A stretch of 64,000 bases of DNA from BRH-c25 sp035627615 (GCA_035627615.1 DASPLL010000045.1:81934-145933), one strand, 5' to 3'. Counted from the first letter of the stretch, positions 41,742-52,900 are shown. Program-made: numbers and translations. Notes: a model not told the origin generated them from the sequence alone.

Positions 41742-42779
41742 TTATTCATTCTGCAAATATTCCTTTAATAATTCTGCAGTATTCAGAAGCCCTTTCTTGT
41801 GGGTCCTTTCATAGCTGTGGGATGCATAAACTCCGGGTCCTATGATTCCGACCCTGCTGTCATTGCCGGCCTTTAGCATTACCGTCCCATCTGAAACATA
41901 GCTGGGGTATATGTCCAGCTTATAGTCTATCCCCTTTTCCCTGGCCAGCCTGACAAGCTTTTTCCTCAGCTCATAGTTGTGGGGTCCGCCGCTGTCAGAG
42001 GCACAAATGGACACGGAGTACTCACTGGAATTCTGTCCGGGTCCCGGCGCTCCCATATCCACTACCAGGAATTCAAAGGTATTTTCCGGTATGGATGAAG
42101 CGGAACCATGCCCAACTTCCTCGAAATTCGAAATATATATGTAAGTATCGTAGTACGGAGTTATATTATTCTCCTTGAAATATTTGATTACGCCCAGGAT
42201 AACACCTACACAGGCCTTGTCATCCAGGTGCCGTGATTTGACGAAGCCGCTTTCAGTGACAAGGCTTCTGGCATCAAAGGAAATATAATCTCCGATTTCA
42301 ATGCCCAGCTTCTGCACCTCTTCCTTGGTAGAAACGACCTCGTCAATCACGATTTCCATATTTTCCGGAAGCCTCTCCTCTTTTTTCATATCCGGGTCCA
42401 CATGTACAGAGGGAGACTTGTAATAAACAGTACCCGTATAGACCTTCCCTTCCATTGTCTCTATGATACAGTTTTCACACTCAACGGTGCTCAGGGCATA
42501 GCCTCCGACTCTCACGAAGCTCAGACGGCCGTTATCCTTGATACCTTTTACCATAGCTCCCAGAGTGTCCACATGAGCTGAGACAGTGCGGGATTTTCCG
42601 CTGTTTGCACCTTTAAGCTCGGCTATCAGACCGCCCTTATTGCTTATCCTGTACGGCACCCCAAGCTTGTCAAGCTCCTGTCCGACATATTGAATCGCCT
42701 TTCCGGCATTTCCGCTTGGGCTTGGAATTTTGCACAAGCTGATAATATAGTTTACAATATGCTCCAGATAATTTTGCAA
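41742..42779 (-). CDS. M42-family glutamyl aminopeptidase-like metallopeptidase
   Basis: A 345-residue cobalt/zinc peptidase of the tetrahedral-aminopeptidase group. It opens ISLCKIPSPSGNAG. Metal ligands are visible in VSAHVDTLGAM, SRHLDDKACVG, NFEEVGHGSAS with the catalytic Glu, VVDMGAPG and ASHSYERTH. M42 enzymes trim peptides in the cytosol. The start is a TTG behind GGGAGGTG. It lies between the serine hydrolase and the regulator. Confidence 0.9.
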   Translation of the reverse strand: MQNYLEHIVNYIISLCKIPSPSGNAGKAIQYVGQELDKLGVPYRISNKGGLIAELKGANSGKSRTVSAHVDTLGAMVKGIKDNGRLSFVRVGGYALSTVECENCIIETMEGKVYTGTVYYKSPSVHVDPDMKKEERLPENMEIVIDEVVSTKEEVQKLGIEIGDYISFDARSLVTESGFVKSRHLDDKACVGVILGVIKYFKENNITPYYDTYIYISNFEEVGHGSASSIPENTFEFLVVDMGAPGPGQNSSEYSVSICASDSGGPHNYELRKKLVRLAREKGIDYKLDIYPSYVSDGTVMLKAGNDSRVGIIGPGVYASHSYERTHKKGLLNTAELLKEYLQNE

Positions 42780-42841
42780 GATAGCACCTCCCTATATTAC
42801 GATAAAAAGCGTTTCAGGTTTTTACTCCTGCTGTGACTTTT

Positions 42842-43615
42842 TTATCTATAGCTATTATACACTAATTGCGATATCTTCCCAATAAGCTCCTTTCCTTCCC
42901 TATTTGAATTATTTTCACTTGTCAATACACAGATAATATATGGGCAGTCCGGCAGCAGTACTATTCCCACATCGTGCTCAAGCTTATCCAGATCACCGGT
43001 CTTGTGGGCAATGACAGTGTCCTCAGGCAGATACAAATCCAGACTTCCCGTTATCTGCTGCCTTTTCAGGATGTCAAGCATGATGCAGCTGTATTCCTCA
43101 TCAACATTCTCACCGTTATAGATAAGCTCGAGAATATGCAGCATATCTTCTGCGCAGGTTTTGTTCTCCCTGCCGGCCTTTGCTGCTTCAAAATCCATCA
43201 TCTTCCTCTGCAGCTCGGTTTTCCTGAGGCCCAACTCCGACACCAGCCTGTTGATTTTGTCCATGTCCGACAGCTCAATCAGGATATTTGTTGCCGTATT
43301 ATCGCTTAAAACAATCATAAGCGTGATGTATTCCTTTATGGTGAGCTTATGACCGGCTTCCAGTTCCTTGAGTATGCCGCAGCCCCCCACCTTATGTCTG
43401 TCCTCCAGTATGACAAGCTTATCCAGGGCATGCTCTCCCGCTTTAACCTCCTTCAGTATCTGCGACATGATCAAAAGCTTTATCGTACTTGCCGAGCGGA
43501 AGGCAAGGCCTTCATTGATCATTATTGTCTCATTGGTGTTCAGATTTTTTACAGCTATTCCTATATTGGCACTGGTACTGTTTATCAGCTCTTCGATGCT
43601 ATACTTCAGATCCAC
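42842..43615 (-). CDS. Class A beta-lactamase-like serine hydrolase
   Basis: A 257-residue protein with the penicillin-recognising motifs: Ser43-x-x-Lys46 in RSASTIKLLIMSQ, the SDN loop in IVLSDNTATNIL and KTG in IAHKTGDLDKLEHDVG. There is no signal peptide, so it is probably cytosolic and not a resistance enzyme. Members of this family in peptide operons are thought to hydrolyse small peptides or D-amino-acid esters. The GTG start has GGAGGG upstream. The omega-loop Glu of true beta-lactamases is not clear. Confidence 0.83.
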   Translation of the reverse strand: MDLKYSIEELINSTSANIGIAVKNLNTNETIMINEGLAFRSASTIKLLIMSQILKEVKAGEHALDKLVILEDRHKVGGCGILKELEAGHKLTIKEYITLMIVLSDNTATNILIELSDMDKINRLVSELGLRKTELQRKMMDFEAAKAGRENKTCAEDMLHILELIYNGENVDEEYSCIMLDILKRQQITGSLDLYLPEDTVIAHKTGDLDKLEHDVGIVLLPDCPYIICVLTSENNSNREGKELIGKISQLVYNSYR

Positions 43616-43654
43616 GGTTATTTCCCTCCTTTACATTAGAATATCAGGAATTCA

Positions 43655-44953
43655 TCATGCAAGAAATATTGATTTTACTACAACAAATATTACACTGATC
43701 AAAGCCAGGGTTACACCGAACTTGATCATGCTCTTAAGGTCCTTAGACCTGGCAAGGCCCATCTGCCCCAGCATATCCGCTCCGGGGTATGCAAAGGAGG
43801 TCATCTGCGAACCTACAAGCAATACCGCAGCCCACATGGATGCGGACAGGCCGATTGAATCAACAAGAGGCTTGAACATCTTATCCATGACCATGGATTG
43901 TGCAACTGCCGCGCCGCTTATTCCATATACTCCGGTCATTACGGATATGAAGGAGAACACGATCTTGCTTCCCGACTGCAGCAGCGGCTGCAGCACCTCT
44001 ACCAGGGCATTGAATGCGCCCGCTTCTTCAATGAACAGCAGTAACGGATCAAAGAGCAGGAACATGACAAAAAGCCATATCATACGCCCGGCGCCTTCCA
44101 TCATTGCGTCCAGCAGCTCATTCATTTTCAAGCCTCCGGCAATTCCTGTAACTATAGCGATAGTGAAGGTTACGACGACTGCATAGGATGCTCCGCTTTT
44201 AGCATACATGCCGTATATAAGCAATGCGGTTATAGAAATCAAAAATGCCCAGGTAGCCCTTGTTGCTTCCTTTGTAGGAACATAGTCCGTATTGGCCTTT
44301 TCTGTTCCATCGTAGGAATAAATTCCTTTGGTCTTCTTCTGGGTCCTCACAGCCATAAAGTAAGTAATGATCCAGCATATCAGCGCTACCGGAAGACCGG
44401 CGGCAAAAAGAAACTGCACATAGGTAAGGCCTGTAAGCTCCATTATCGTAACAACAGGTGGGGCAAAGGGCCCGATAAACAGTCCTGTCTGGCCTGCTCC
44501 CTGGAAAACTACTGCAAGTGCGGAGGGTGTGATACCTATTACTGAAACAAGCGGAATTATGATCGGTGCAATTATTGCGTTTGCACCGGCCAAGGTTCCC
44601 AATAAAGCTACCAGCACAACAGAAGTGATCATGGAGGCAAGTATGGCCTTTTTCTCAGTATTTATGCCTATCTTTTTCATTAATGTAATAACAAGGTTTT
44701 CCGCAACCCCGGTCCTTCTCAGAACCTGCCCCAGTGCCGAGCCCAGCATTATGATCAATCCTATTAATGCAAGAAAGGAACCCAGTGAGTTTGCAATTAC
44801 CCCACCCATGCTCAGGAGGGAATGGTTGGTCAGTACTGCACTGAGAATAACACATACAAGTACATTCAGTATGGGATTAATATCCCTGAACGCCAGTATG
44901 ATATAGACTATCAAAGGCAAAAGCGCCACAAGCGGTGACATATTGAACAACAT
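43655..44953 (-). CDS. Ion-transporter-superfamily permease (GntP/CitM/NhaC-like)
   Basis: A 432-residue membrane protein with about 12 hydrophobic segments. It has IGLIIMLGSALGQVLRRTGV, then GTLAGANAIIAPIIIPLVSV, then QGAGQTGLFIGPFAPPVVTI, and at the end GSQMTSFAYPGADMLGQMG. The inverted-repeat layout is that of the IT superfamily. It heads the operon with peptidase and deacylase genes, so its substrate is probably a small peptide, acyl-amino acid or carboxylate. The ribosome-binding site is GGGGAGAG. A leader of about 380 nt precedes it. Confidence 0.83.
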   Translation of the reverse strand: MLFNMSPLVALLPLIVYIILAFRDINPILNVLVCVILSAVLTNHSLLSMGGVIANSLGSFLALIGLIIMLGSALGQVLRRTGVAENLVITLMKKIGINTEKKAILASMITSVVLVALLGTLAGANAIIAPIIIPLVSVIGITPSALAVVFQGAGQTGLFIGPFAPPVVTIMELTGLTYVQFLFAAGLPVALICWIITYFMAVRTQKKTKGIYSYDGTEKANTDYVPTKEATRATWAFLISITALLIYGMYAKSGASYAVVVTFTIAIVTGIAGGLKMNELLDAMMEGAGRMIWLFVMFLLFDPLLLFIEEAGAFNALVEVLQPLLQSGSKIVFSFISVMTGVYGISGAAVAQSMVMDKMFKPLVDSIGLSASMWAAVLLVGSQMTSFAYPGADMLGQMGLARSKDLKSMIKFGVTLALISVIFVVVKSIFLA

Positions 44954-45033
44954 GAGATCTCTCCCCTTTCCATTTAATCATAATTTTGACCGGATAAAAA
45001 TAACTTGTTTTTCTCCTTCATTGGCAGCAGTAT

Positions 45034-45147
45034 TTACTGCCTAAAACCCTTATGCCTCACCTCCCATATATTATGTTTGCGCAGCATCACCTCCCGTGTA
45101 TTTGAATTCCGGCTTTCAGCCTTCCAGCTATATTTATTGGAATACAT
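45034..45147 (-). CDS. Candidate 37-aa upstream peptide in the permease leader
   Basis: A 37-codon open frame in the leader, ending about 80 bases before the permease start. It contains NTREVMLRKHNIWEVRHKG, where GAG GTG codons inside two near-repeats also form two GGGAGGTG ribosome-binding-like sequences. AAGG lies 4 bases before the ATG. It could be a leader peptide that tunes permease expression, or a chance frame. Confidence 0.4.
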   Translation of the reverse strand: MYSNKYSWKAESRNSNTREVMLRKHNIWEVRHKGFRQ

Positions 45148-45313
45148 GGCGCCTTATTCCATTTATATGTCGCTATTATGTCGTTAATTCCACAAAAATA
45201 TAATTTCTTAATAAATTCGGTTGATTTTCTAACCGCCCGGAAATGAACTGTTCTGTGATATGCTCAAATGTCAAACAGTAAGGCGGGCTTACATAATTAA
45301 GGTAATTGGCTGT

Positions 45314-45335
45314 CGTTAATTATTCGTTAATTATT
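45314..45335. repeat. Tandem 11-bp repeat downstream of the operon promoter
   Basis: CGTTAATTATT occurs twice in direct succession, and TCGTTAATT again at 45181-45189. Eleven bases is one helical turn, so two protein units would bind on one face of the DNA right at the start of transcription, which is a typical repressor position. Confidence 0.65.
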
Positions 45336-45343
45336 TTAGACTA

Positions 45344-45372
45344 ATTATACCAATAAATCTAAAATTATGCAA
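45344..45372 (-). promoter_or_regulatory. Promoter of the permease-peptidase operon
   Basis: TTGCAT and TATAAT are spaced by 17 bases on the minus strand, giving a start near 45337 and a leader of about 385 nt. Confidence 0.68.
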
Positions 45373-45413
45373 CAGTTTTTAAAAAGCGGGAACGTCTTCA
45401 CTACCGCATAACA

Positions 45414-45430
45414 CCAATGGTAACCATTGG
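45414..45430. promoter_or_regulatory. Palindrome upstream of the operon promoter
   Basis: CCAATGGT-A-ACCATTGG, perfect 8-bp arms, centred about 50 bases upstream of the -35 box; a likely activator or catabolite-type site. Confidence 0.5.
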
Positions 45431-45450
45431 CACTGTACGAAAATACAGTC

Positions 45451-45483
45451 AAAAAAAGAGGCTGCATTTTCTGCTAACCTCTT
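45451..45483 (-). terminator. Terminator of the glycosyltransferase-like gene
   Basis: On the minus strand AAGAGG pairs with CCTCTT, with an inner GCA/TGC, followed by TTTTTTT. Confidence 0.8.
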
Positions 45484-45510
45484 GACATTCTATGCGTATC
45501 ATTTTCTCAC

Positions 45511-46794
45511 CTATTCAATTTTCCCATGCCGTTCTGCGAGAAATCTGTTGATTTTCGCCCAAATCTGCTGTGTTTCAAGAAATTGCTCATGATGCTTCCT
45601 TACACTTTTATGGTACCGCTCCAGCTCTCTAAGAACATTCATAAAATCCTTCCTTCCAAAATAGGCACATATTTTGGGAAGTGTAGCCTCAAGCTGTTTC
45701 CGCATCTCCTTGATCCTGTCATCATAATTTTCCCTTTGTGTGATATAAAGCAGCAGCGGTTTGTATCTGATCCAGCCGATGCAGGCCCTGTAAAAACGAT
45801 TGATAATCTGCTCGGAATCGGCCTGTATGTATTTCAGTTTAGTGGGAAGAACGCCATACATCAGATGATTATATGTGGAAAAATCGTCATGAAATGCATA
45901 ACAGGGCACACGCAGCACTTTACGCTCACTCAGGCAGGTACTCAGAAAAGTATCTTCTCCCCGCGCACCAGGCGGATTGTAAAAGGGGCTGACCCTGTCG
46001 GGCTTTGTAAGATTTATGCACAGGTTCGCACCTGAAATAAACTTGGTATGGTTGACTTCCGGTACCTCCTCAGCAATATCGCTTACCAGAATTTTTGTAT
46101 CGGCATATGTAACTCCCCCATTGTTCATAACCGAGCGTATCGTGTCCCAGTTGATGATATCATTGCTTATTGCTTCAATAAACAGACGAAAATCAGTTTC
46201 TGCCATGATGTCGTTGAACTTTATATAGGGAATAGGGGAGATATATCCGCAGTGGTGTCCATTGGTAATATCCGCCTGCCTGATATTCTCAAGGTGGGTT
46301 GAGAGCACATGCTGGCCGCCCCAGATGGCAGTAGTGCGTGTTTTGGTAACCGCCACCGGATATTCATCATCATCAGGGAAAACAAGGTAATCTATGCCGT
46401 TCTTTATTGCTGTATAAATCACGGCATTTCGTTTTGCGGCATATCCGCTTCCGAAAAATAATTGTGCTTCCGCTTCATTAATGACGTTTTCCCCCGTCAG
46501 ATAATCAATTTCATCTTTTACAGCAGTACTGCCGATAAAATAGGTTTCATCTATCAGTTCCGGCACTTCCTTACTGACATTTGTATAGTGAATAGACCTG
46601 GTGTTTGAGTATTTCAAATCATATGCAACCAGGAGGTTTAAGCTGATATTTTCCTTTCCTGTCAAACCGCACTCGTGCCAATTATAGACATAGGTTCTCA
46701 GAACTCTTTGAAAGCTTTTGCGGCCTGTAGCAAAACCTATTCCAACTTTAATCTTCTTGTTTTTTCCAATAAGCCATCTCCTTTCCGCAGCCAT
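45511..46794 (-). CDS. Glycosyltransferase-like protein (GT-A-type)
   Basis: A 427-residue soluble protein. It has a GT-A-like layout: KVGIGFATGRKSFQRVLRTY at the start, SGYAAKRNAVIYTAIKNG, a FPDDDEYP motif that can bind Mn-nucleotide sugar, GANLCINLTKPDRVSPFYNP and RGEDTFLSTCL with a possible catalytic Glu-Asp. Which glycan it acts on is unknown. The ATG at 46794 lacks a ribosome-binding site; the only good one (AAAGGAGAT) precedes an in-frame ATT nine codons on. It lies downstream of the giant surface protein, so glycosylation of that protein is possible. Confidence 0.68.
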   Translation of the reverse strand: MAAERRWLIGKNKKIKVGIGFATGRKSFQRVLRTYVYNWHECGLTGKENISLNLLVAYDLKYSNTRSIHYTNVSKEVPELIDETYFIGSTAVKDEIDYLTGENVINEAEAQLFFGSGYAAKRNAVIYTAIKNGIDYLVFPDDDEYPVAVTKTRTTAIWGGQHVLSTHLENIRQADITNGHHCGYISPIPYIKFNDIMAETDFRLFIEAISNDIINWDTIRSVMNNGGVTYADTKILVSDIAEEVPEVNHTKFISGANLCINLTKPDRVSPFYNPPGARGEDTFLSTCLSERKVLRVPCYAFHDDFSTYNHLMYGVLPTKLKYIQADSEQIINRFYRACIGWIRYKPLLLYITQRENYDDRIKEMRKQLEATLPKICAYFGRKDFMNVLRELERYHKSVRKHHEQFLETQQIWAKINRFLAERHGKIE

Positions 46795-46888
46795 AATAGT
46801 TTATTTTCTATAAGTCACTTATAAATAGTATAACAAAGCTTCCGAAACTAATCAAAACAGCTTTATTTATTGCCTTCACACAGCGAAA

Positions 46889-46937
46889 AACATGCATCAA
46901 TATTGACCGGTCCCCATCCGTAAGAGGTATCGCAGCC
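46889..46937. repeat. 49-bp direct repeat flanking the giant gene, left copy
   Basis: This segment matches 56535-56583 at 42 of 49 positions in the same orientation. On the minus strand both can be read as TSYGWGP followed by IDAC, with three synonymous changes, so it may be the remnant of a coding tail. It lies just beyond the hairpin after the giant gene. Confidence 0.7.
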
Positions 46938-46940
46938 GGA

Positions 46941-46975
46941 TAGAGAAGCCGGCCATCATTAGGCCGGCTTCTCTA
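46941..46975. terminator. Perfect 14-bp hairpin after the giant gene
   Basis: TAGAGAAGCCGGCC pairs with GGCCGGCTTCTCTA around a 7-base loop, 13 bases after the stop. No T-run follows on the minus strand, so it may act as a 3'-end stabiliser as much as a terminator. Confidence 0.65.
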
Positions 46976-46988
46976 TCAAAATCATCTG

Positions 46989-49900
46989 TCACCTGATATT
47001 ATATATTCTGTATACAAATACTGCAGCTTCAGCTCTTGTTGTCTCTGCCAGCGGATTGATATTGCTTCCACCGCCTTCTATAAGGCCTTCCTTTGCCAAT
47101 GCTGCCATGCTGCCCTTTGCATAGGCTGCTATACTGTCCTTGTCTGTAAATTTTTCCAGGTCTGCCATAGAGCCTGCCTTACTTATTTTCTTCAGGCTGC
47201 GGAGTGCTCTTTCTGTCAGAACCATCATATCCTGTCTGGATATAGCCGCAGCCGGGTTGAACCTGTTGTTTCCTATACCTGTGGTAATCCCAAGCTGCCT
47301 TGCTGTACCCAGCTCCCGGTAGTAATAATCACTGTACTTTATGTCATCGAAGTTGCCTGTAAAATCTGCTGAGAGCCCCAGTGCCCTTACCAGCATCATG
47401 AGATAATCCGCCCTTGTAATGCCGGTGCCGGGAGAGAAGGTCGCACCCGAGTTAATGATGACTCCTTTTGACGCCAGCACTTCTATCTGCTTCTTTGCCC
47501 AGGCATGACTTCCCAGATCGCTGAAGGTTTTTTCCACATACACAACAGCATATTTGCTGAAGTGGGTGGTATTGAAGGTCACCGTTCCCACAGCAGGGTC
47601 ATACCTGCCGCTGGGAACTGCCGTTGCATTACCGGAGCCGTCTATATACCAGACAGTAATGTGCTCAGGATTCTGCAATTCTTCTGCAGTGGGTGTATAG
47701 GGTATGCTTACGGTTACAGGAGCAGTCTCGTTGCTCCAGGAAACCCTTTTGCTGTCTATATTCAGATTAAGCTCTATAACCGGTCTATTGCCTATCTGGG
47801 CCTGAATATCCGCTGTAAGCCCTGTTTTGTCCACTGCTGCAATAGTCAGGGATACGTTTTGCGCCCCTGCTGCATTTGCTGCCGTCAGCATGTTTCCGGG
47901 AACAGTTACTGCTGCTATGGCAGTGTTTATTTTGATTGCTGTTCCTGCGGCTCCTGCGGACAACCAGCCTGCAGGAAGAGTGGGCTCATAGGCCGTTGCC
48001 CCTTGAACCCCGGATATATTCAATTCCACTGTCTTCACTCCGTCCGCACCGGTTTGTGCACCGTTGAATGCACTTGTCAATGTGCTTGAGCTCACTGTTG
48101 TTGTTGCTTTTCCTGTATTGCCGTCCAGCTTTGGCGCAGCTACGCTGATGCTTCCGCCTGATATGGTTGTTGTTGGCGATGCCGGAGTATTATCTGTTTT
48201 TGGTATACTTGCAGGGGGTTTTGTTTTATCATTTTCATCATTATCAACGGGTGAATGTTTAATCGTATATTTGAATTCAGCCACCTCGCTGTCCTTGTAA
48301 CCTGCTTTTACTGCATATGCCTTCAGAGTAACTGCTGACCCTCCCGCTCCTGTGATTTTTACCGTATTGCCGCTGGTACTGCTTACAGCCGGAATACTTC
48401 CATCTGTAGTATAATGGGTGGCCACTCCCTTAATAGCACAGGAAAGCTTCACAGTCGAGTTGTTCTCTACAGTGCTGCCGCCTTTGGGGTCAGCAGTCGG
48501 CGCCGGCAGCTGTATGATGAATTCCGCCGCGCTTGATGGGCTCCACTCCCCGTATACCGAGTCATATACTGCCGCCGTAACCGTACAATTACTGAAAACT
48601 GTAAAGGCTCCTGTATAAAGCACTGAGTCCTGCGTGGGATTCGAGCCATCCAGGCTGTAATATGCCTCATATTCCGGCTCATACTCAATACGTACTTCAA
48701 CAGAATTGAGGTAGATGCCTGCTCCTGGTTCAATATTTGGAGCAGGTATCAGGGATATCCTGAAATAGTTGCTGTCAGTGAGTGCAATACCTCCAAGATT
48801 GATTGCCGGCGCCAGTGTATAGCTGCCCCGCTTATCCACTCCCAGATTGTTGAAGACAGCCTCACCATTTTTGAGAGTCACCTCCGTTGTACCTTCCAAT
48901 ATGGCTCCATTGCTATTTTTGAGTGCCACTGCAACTATTGCGCTGTTATTATCCTTCACTATATTATCATGTGCATCCATAAGGGCCAGAGTCGGCTGCT
49001 GCGGCCATACCTGTCCCACAGCTCCGCCTCCCGGCTGTGTCTTCCATACAAGCTTTATAGCCATTCCCGGTATGAAGCTGACTGAAACGGTCTTTGAGGG
49101 CATATCCTTACCGTTTACTGCAACTGTATAGGTTACATTTTCCGCTTTAGTGCTTGTGACTGCGAATACGGCATTCCCATATATGTCTGAATTGCCGCTG
49201 ATCGTCTTGATTACCGAGCTTCCATTTCCTTGCTTCAGAGTAACCTTCTTACCGTTAATGGGGTTCCCGAAAGCATCCCTGAGTGTTACGGTAATAGTTG
49301 CACTGTCTGTTCCATTTGCTGTAACAACCGTCTTATTTACAGCTACCGTTGACTGTCCCTCATAGGCAGAACCTTTTTCAACTGTAATATTGCCCATAGT
49401 TCCTGAGAGAAAAGCCTTGACGGTATCAACAGCAGTTATGCTCTGAATCCCGGCAGTCTTCAGAGTTATTCCATCAAATCTATATACCCCTTTGTCTGCA
49501 GCAGTAAAGGTATGGCTTCCCGGTAGGATCGCTGCCGTATCCGTACTGGTAAGCTTTACAGTCCCGGTATAACCTGTGACTGTGTTTCCACAATTATCCC
49601 TGACAGTTACCGTCAAGCTGAAGGGTATACCTGCCTGTTGTGTACCTGCAGAACTGATAATAATTGTTTCTGCTTCCCCTGGTACAAAATTAATCACTGC
49701 AGTCTGATTCACTGTTTTACCATCTGCTTTTGCACTGTATGCAACTACTTCCGCCACTGTATCTGTTGCAATGAACAGGGCAGTCCCATCGCTGCGTGTG
49801 GTGCTGTAGACAGCTTCAACAACAGAGCTTCCTCTGTCCTCTTCAAGAGTAATTATCTTATCGCTAACAGGATTTCCGCAAGCATCCCTCAAAGTGACAG

Positions 49901-52900
49901 TAATGGCCGCACTATCTTTTCCATCAGCTGTTACAATTGATTTATCCGTCACTACAGTGGACTTTCCCGCATAATCAGTACCGGCTTTTACTGTTATATT
50001 CCCCGTGTTTCCTGTGATTGAACCATTGGCTATATCAGAAGCCCTTACTGTCTGTACTCCGGCAGTCTTGAGAATCAATCCTTTAAATTCATATATCCCT
50101 TTATCATCTGCAGTAAAGGTATGGCTGCCTGGCAGGACAGCAGCAGTATCCGTACTGGTAAGCTGCACCGTTCCCGTATAGCCGTCGGCTATATTTCCAC
50201 AGTGATCCTTTACATTAACGGTCATATCAAAAGCAGTGCCTGCCGTCTGTGTTCCAGAGGCATTGACGGCCAGTGTCTCCGCCGGCCCTGGTATGAAGTG
50301 GATTTCAATGCTTTCACCTACTGCAGATGCATGAACCTTTGCAGTATATGTCACTTTCTCTGCTATGGTGTTTTTAACAGTGAATACCGCAGTCCCGTCT
50401 GCCTGTGAAATCCCGTGAACCGTAGTTACTACCGAGCTACCCCCGTCCTTATCCAGTGTCACAGCCTTACCGCTTATCACATTTCCGCAGGCATCCTTGA
50501 TGGTCACGGTAATTGTCGAAATGGCCGTACCATCAGCTATCACAACTGTATTGTCCGCCGCAGCCTCCGACCGCACTGCATCAACATCGCCGGCTGCAAC
50601 AGTAATATTCCCCGTGGTTCCTGTGACTGAGCCGTTTTTCGTATCAACAGCCGTTACTATCCATATCCCTGAAGTCTTCAGGGTAATACCTTTAAATTCA
50701 TATACTCCCCCGTCACCTGCAGTAAAGGTATGGCTTCCCGGCAAAACTGCCGCTGTATCCGTGCCGGTCAGCTGCACTGTCCCAATATAATCCGTAACTG
50801 TATTTCCATAGTGATCCTTGACTGTCACAGTCACGTCAAAAGGTATACCTGCCGTCTGCGAGCCTACGGGACTCATGACAAGTGTTTCCGCCGGTCCGGG
50901 TATAAAGTCTATTTCTATAGCTTCACCTGCGGGAGCTCCATTCACTTTTGCCGTGCAGGTCACATGCTCGGCCAGGGTGTCCGTTACAATGAATACTGCG
51001 GTTCCGTCAATACGTGTGGTGCCATAGACAGCTTCCACCACGGAGCTTTCACCGTCCTCCTCAAGGGTCACTGCCTTGCCGCCGACAAGATTTCCGTAAT
51101 CATCCTTCAATGTGACGGTGATTGTTGCACTATCTTCTCCGTCGGCCGTCACAATCGATTTATCCGCCGCTGCCGTTGACTGCCCTGAATAATCGGAGCC
51201 TGCATTGACTGTTATATTCCCCGTATTTCCTGTGACGGAGCCGCTTGTCTCATCGGCAGCCGTTACAGTCTGTACTCCGGCAGTCTTGAGAATCAATCCC
51301 TTGAATTCATATATACCCTTATCAGCTGCAGCATAAGTATGGCTTCCCGGCAAAACTGCCGCTGTATCGGTACTGGTCAGCTGCACCGTCCCGGTAAAGC
51401 CTGTGACTGTATTTTCATGGTGATCCTTGGCGGTCACAGTAATACTAAAAGGTATCCCTGCCGTCTGTGTGCCGATAGTACTTATGGCAAGTGTTTCCGC
51501 CGGTCCGGGTACAAAGTCTATTTCTATAGCTTCACCCAGCACAGTTTCATCCTCTTTTGCCGTATAGGTCACTTTTTCCGCTTTTGTGTTTTTAACGGTA
51601 AATACAGCAGTTCCATCCATCTGTGAAACACCTTGGACTGTTGTAATTACAGAGCTTCCTCCAGCCTTATCCAGAGTGACTGTTCTGCCGCTTACCGGAT
51701 TACCATAGGCATCCTTGACTGCCACAGTAATGGTGGAGCTGTCGCTGCCGTTGGCAGTTACCGTTGTAACATCGGCTGTTGTTGTTGATTGTACAGCGTT
51801 AAACATACCAGCCTCAACCGCGATAGCTCCCGTTGTCCCGGTGACAGAGCCATTGGCTGTGTCTGTGGCCGTTATTGCCGATATCGCAGCGTTATACAAG
51901 GTCACTCCGCTGCTGAAGCTGTGTACACCTGCATCCGCTTCAGTAAAGCTGTAATTCTGGGGCAGTACCGGAGCCATATTTCCGGGACTGTTCCCGTTAT
52001 TGGTACTGAAGCTTACTGTTCTTGTATAATCTTTTACTATATTTCCATAGTAGTCCTGCACAGTCACTGTCAGGTCAAAGGGAACGCCTGCCGTCTGCGT
52101 GCCTGGGGTACTGACAATCAGTTTTTCCGCCGTCCCGGCTTTGAAGGTCACCTGGATTCCTGCAAGCTGCACGCTCTCAGCCTCAACTGTATATGTGACT
52201 GTCTCAGCCTTTGTATTTTTTACGTTAAAGTATGCAATGCCGCCCTCGTCTGTCGTGGCATTGGCAAGCGGAAGCTTTGTGCCCCCGATTTCCTTTGAAA
52301 GCTCCACTACCTTGCCGCTTATCAGATTTCCATTGGCATCCTTCAAGGTCACAGTAATGGCGGCGCTGTCCGTATCATCAGCGGTTACTACCGACTTATC
52401 AGCCTCGACTGTTGATTCTGCGGCATTTATTGCTCCTGCCACAAAGCTGACCTTGACATTATTCAATATAGGTAAGTCGTCCGTTGTATCGGTTGCAGTA
52501 TATGTTACCTGCTCCGCCTTGGTATTCTTTACGGTAAAGTATGCGATACCATCCGCGTCTGTCGTGGCGCTGGCAAGGGGAAGCTTTGTGCCCCCGCTTT
52601 CCTTTGAAAGCTCCACCGTCTTGCCGCTTATCAGATTTCCACGGGCATCCTTCAAGGTCACAGTAATGGTGGAGCTGTCCGTTCCATCGGCGGTCACTGT
52701 TGTTTTATTGGCTGTAATTTCAGATACTGCCCCATCAACCGGTCCGACTGTTATATTAAAGGGCCCGCTCTGCGGGCAGGTAATCCCCTGTAAGCTGCTG
52801 GACAGCTTAAGGGTATAGGTGCCCGCTTTATCCACCAACAGATTGCTGAAGGCTGCCGCACCATTATTAAGAGTTACAGTCACCTCATCGGATGTACCAT

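Larger units (their letters stand above)
45148..45510. other. Regulatory region of the peptide operon
   Basis: This gap holds the operon promoter at 45344-45372, the 11-bp tandem repeat at 45314-45335, the palindrome at 45414-45430 and the terminator of the next gene at 45451-45483, each listed separately. A further GTCGTTAATT copy lies at about 45180. Confidence 0.6.

Noticed and set aside
45400..45500. CRISPR or other short-spaced repeat array
   Set aside because: Only single palindromes and a two-unit tandem repeat are present; no regularly spaced repeats were found here or elsewhere in the window.
46889..46937. c-di-GMP-type riboswitch
   Set aside because: The plus-strand CACGCA/CGCAGCC words loosely recall the GEMM motif, but the conserved core is missing and no plus-strand gene follows.
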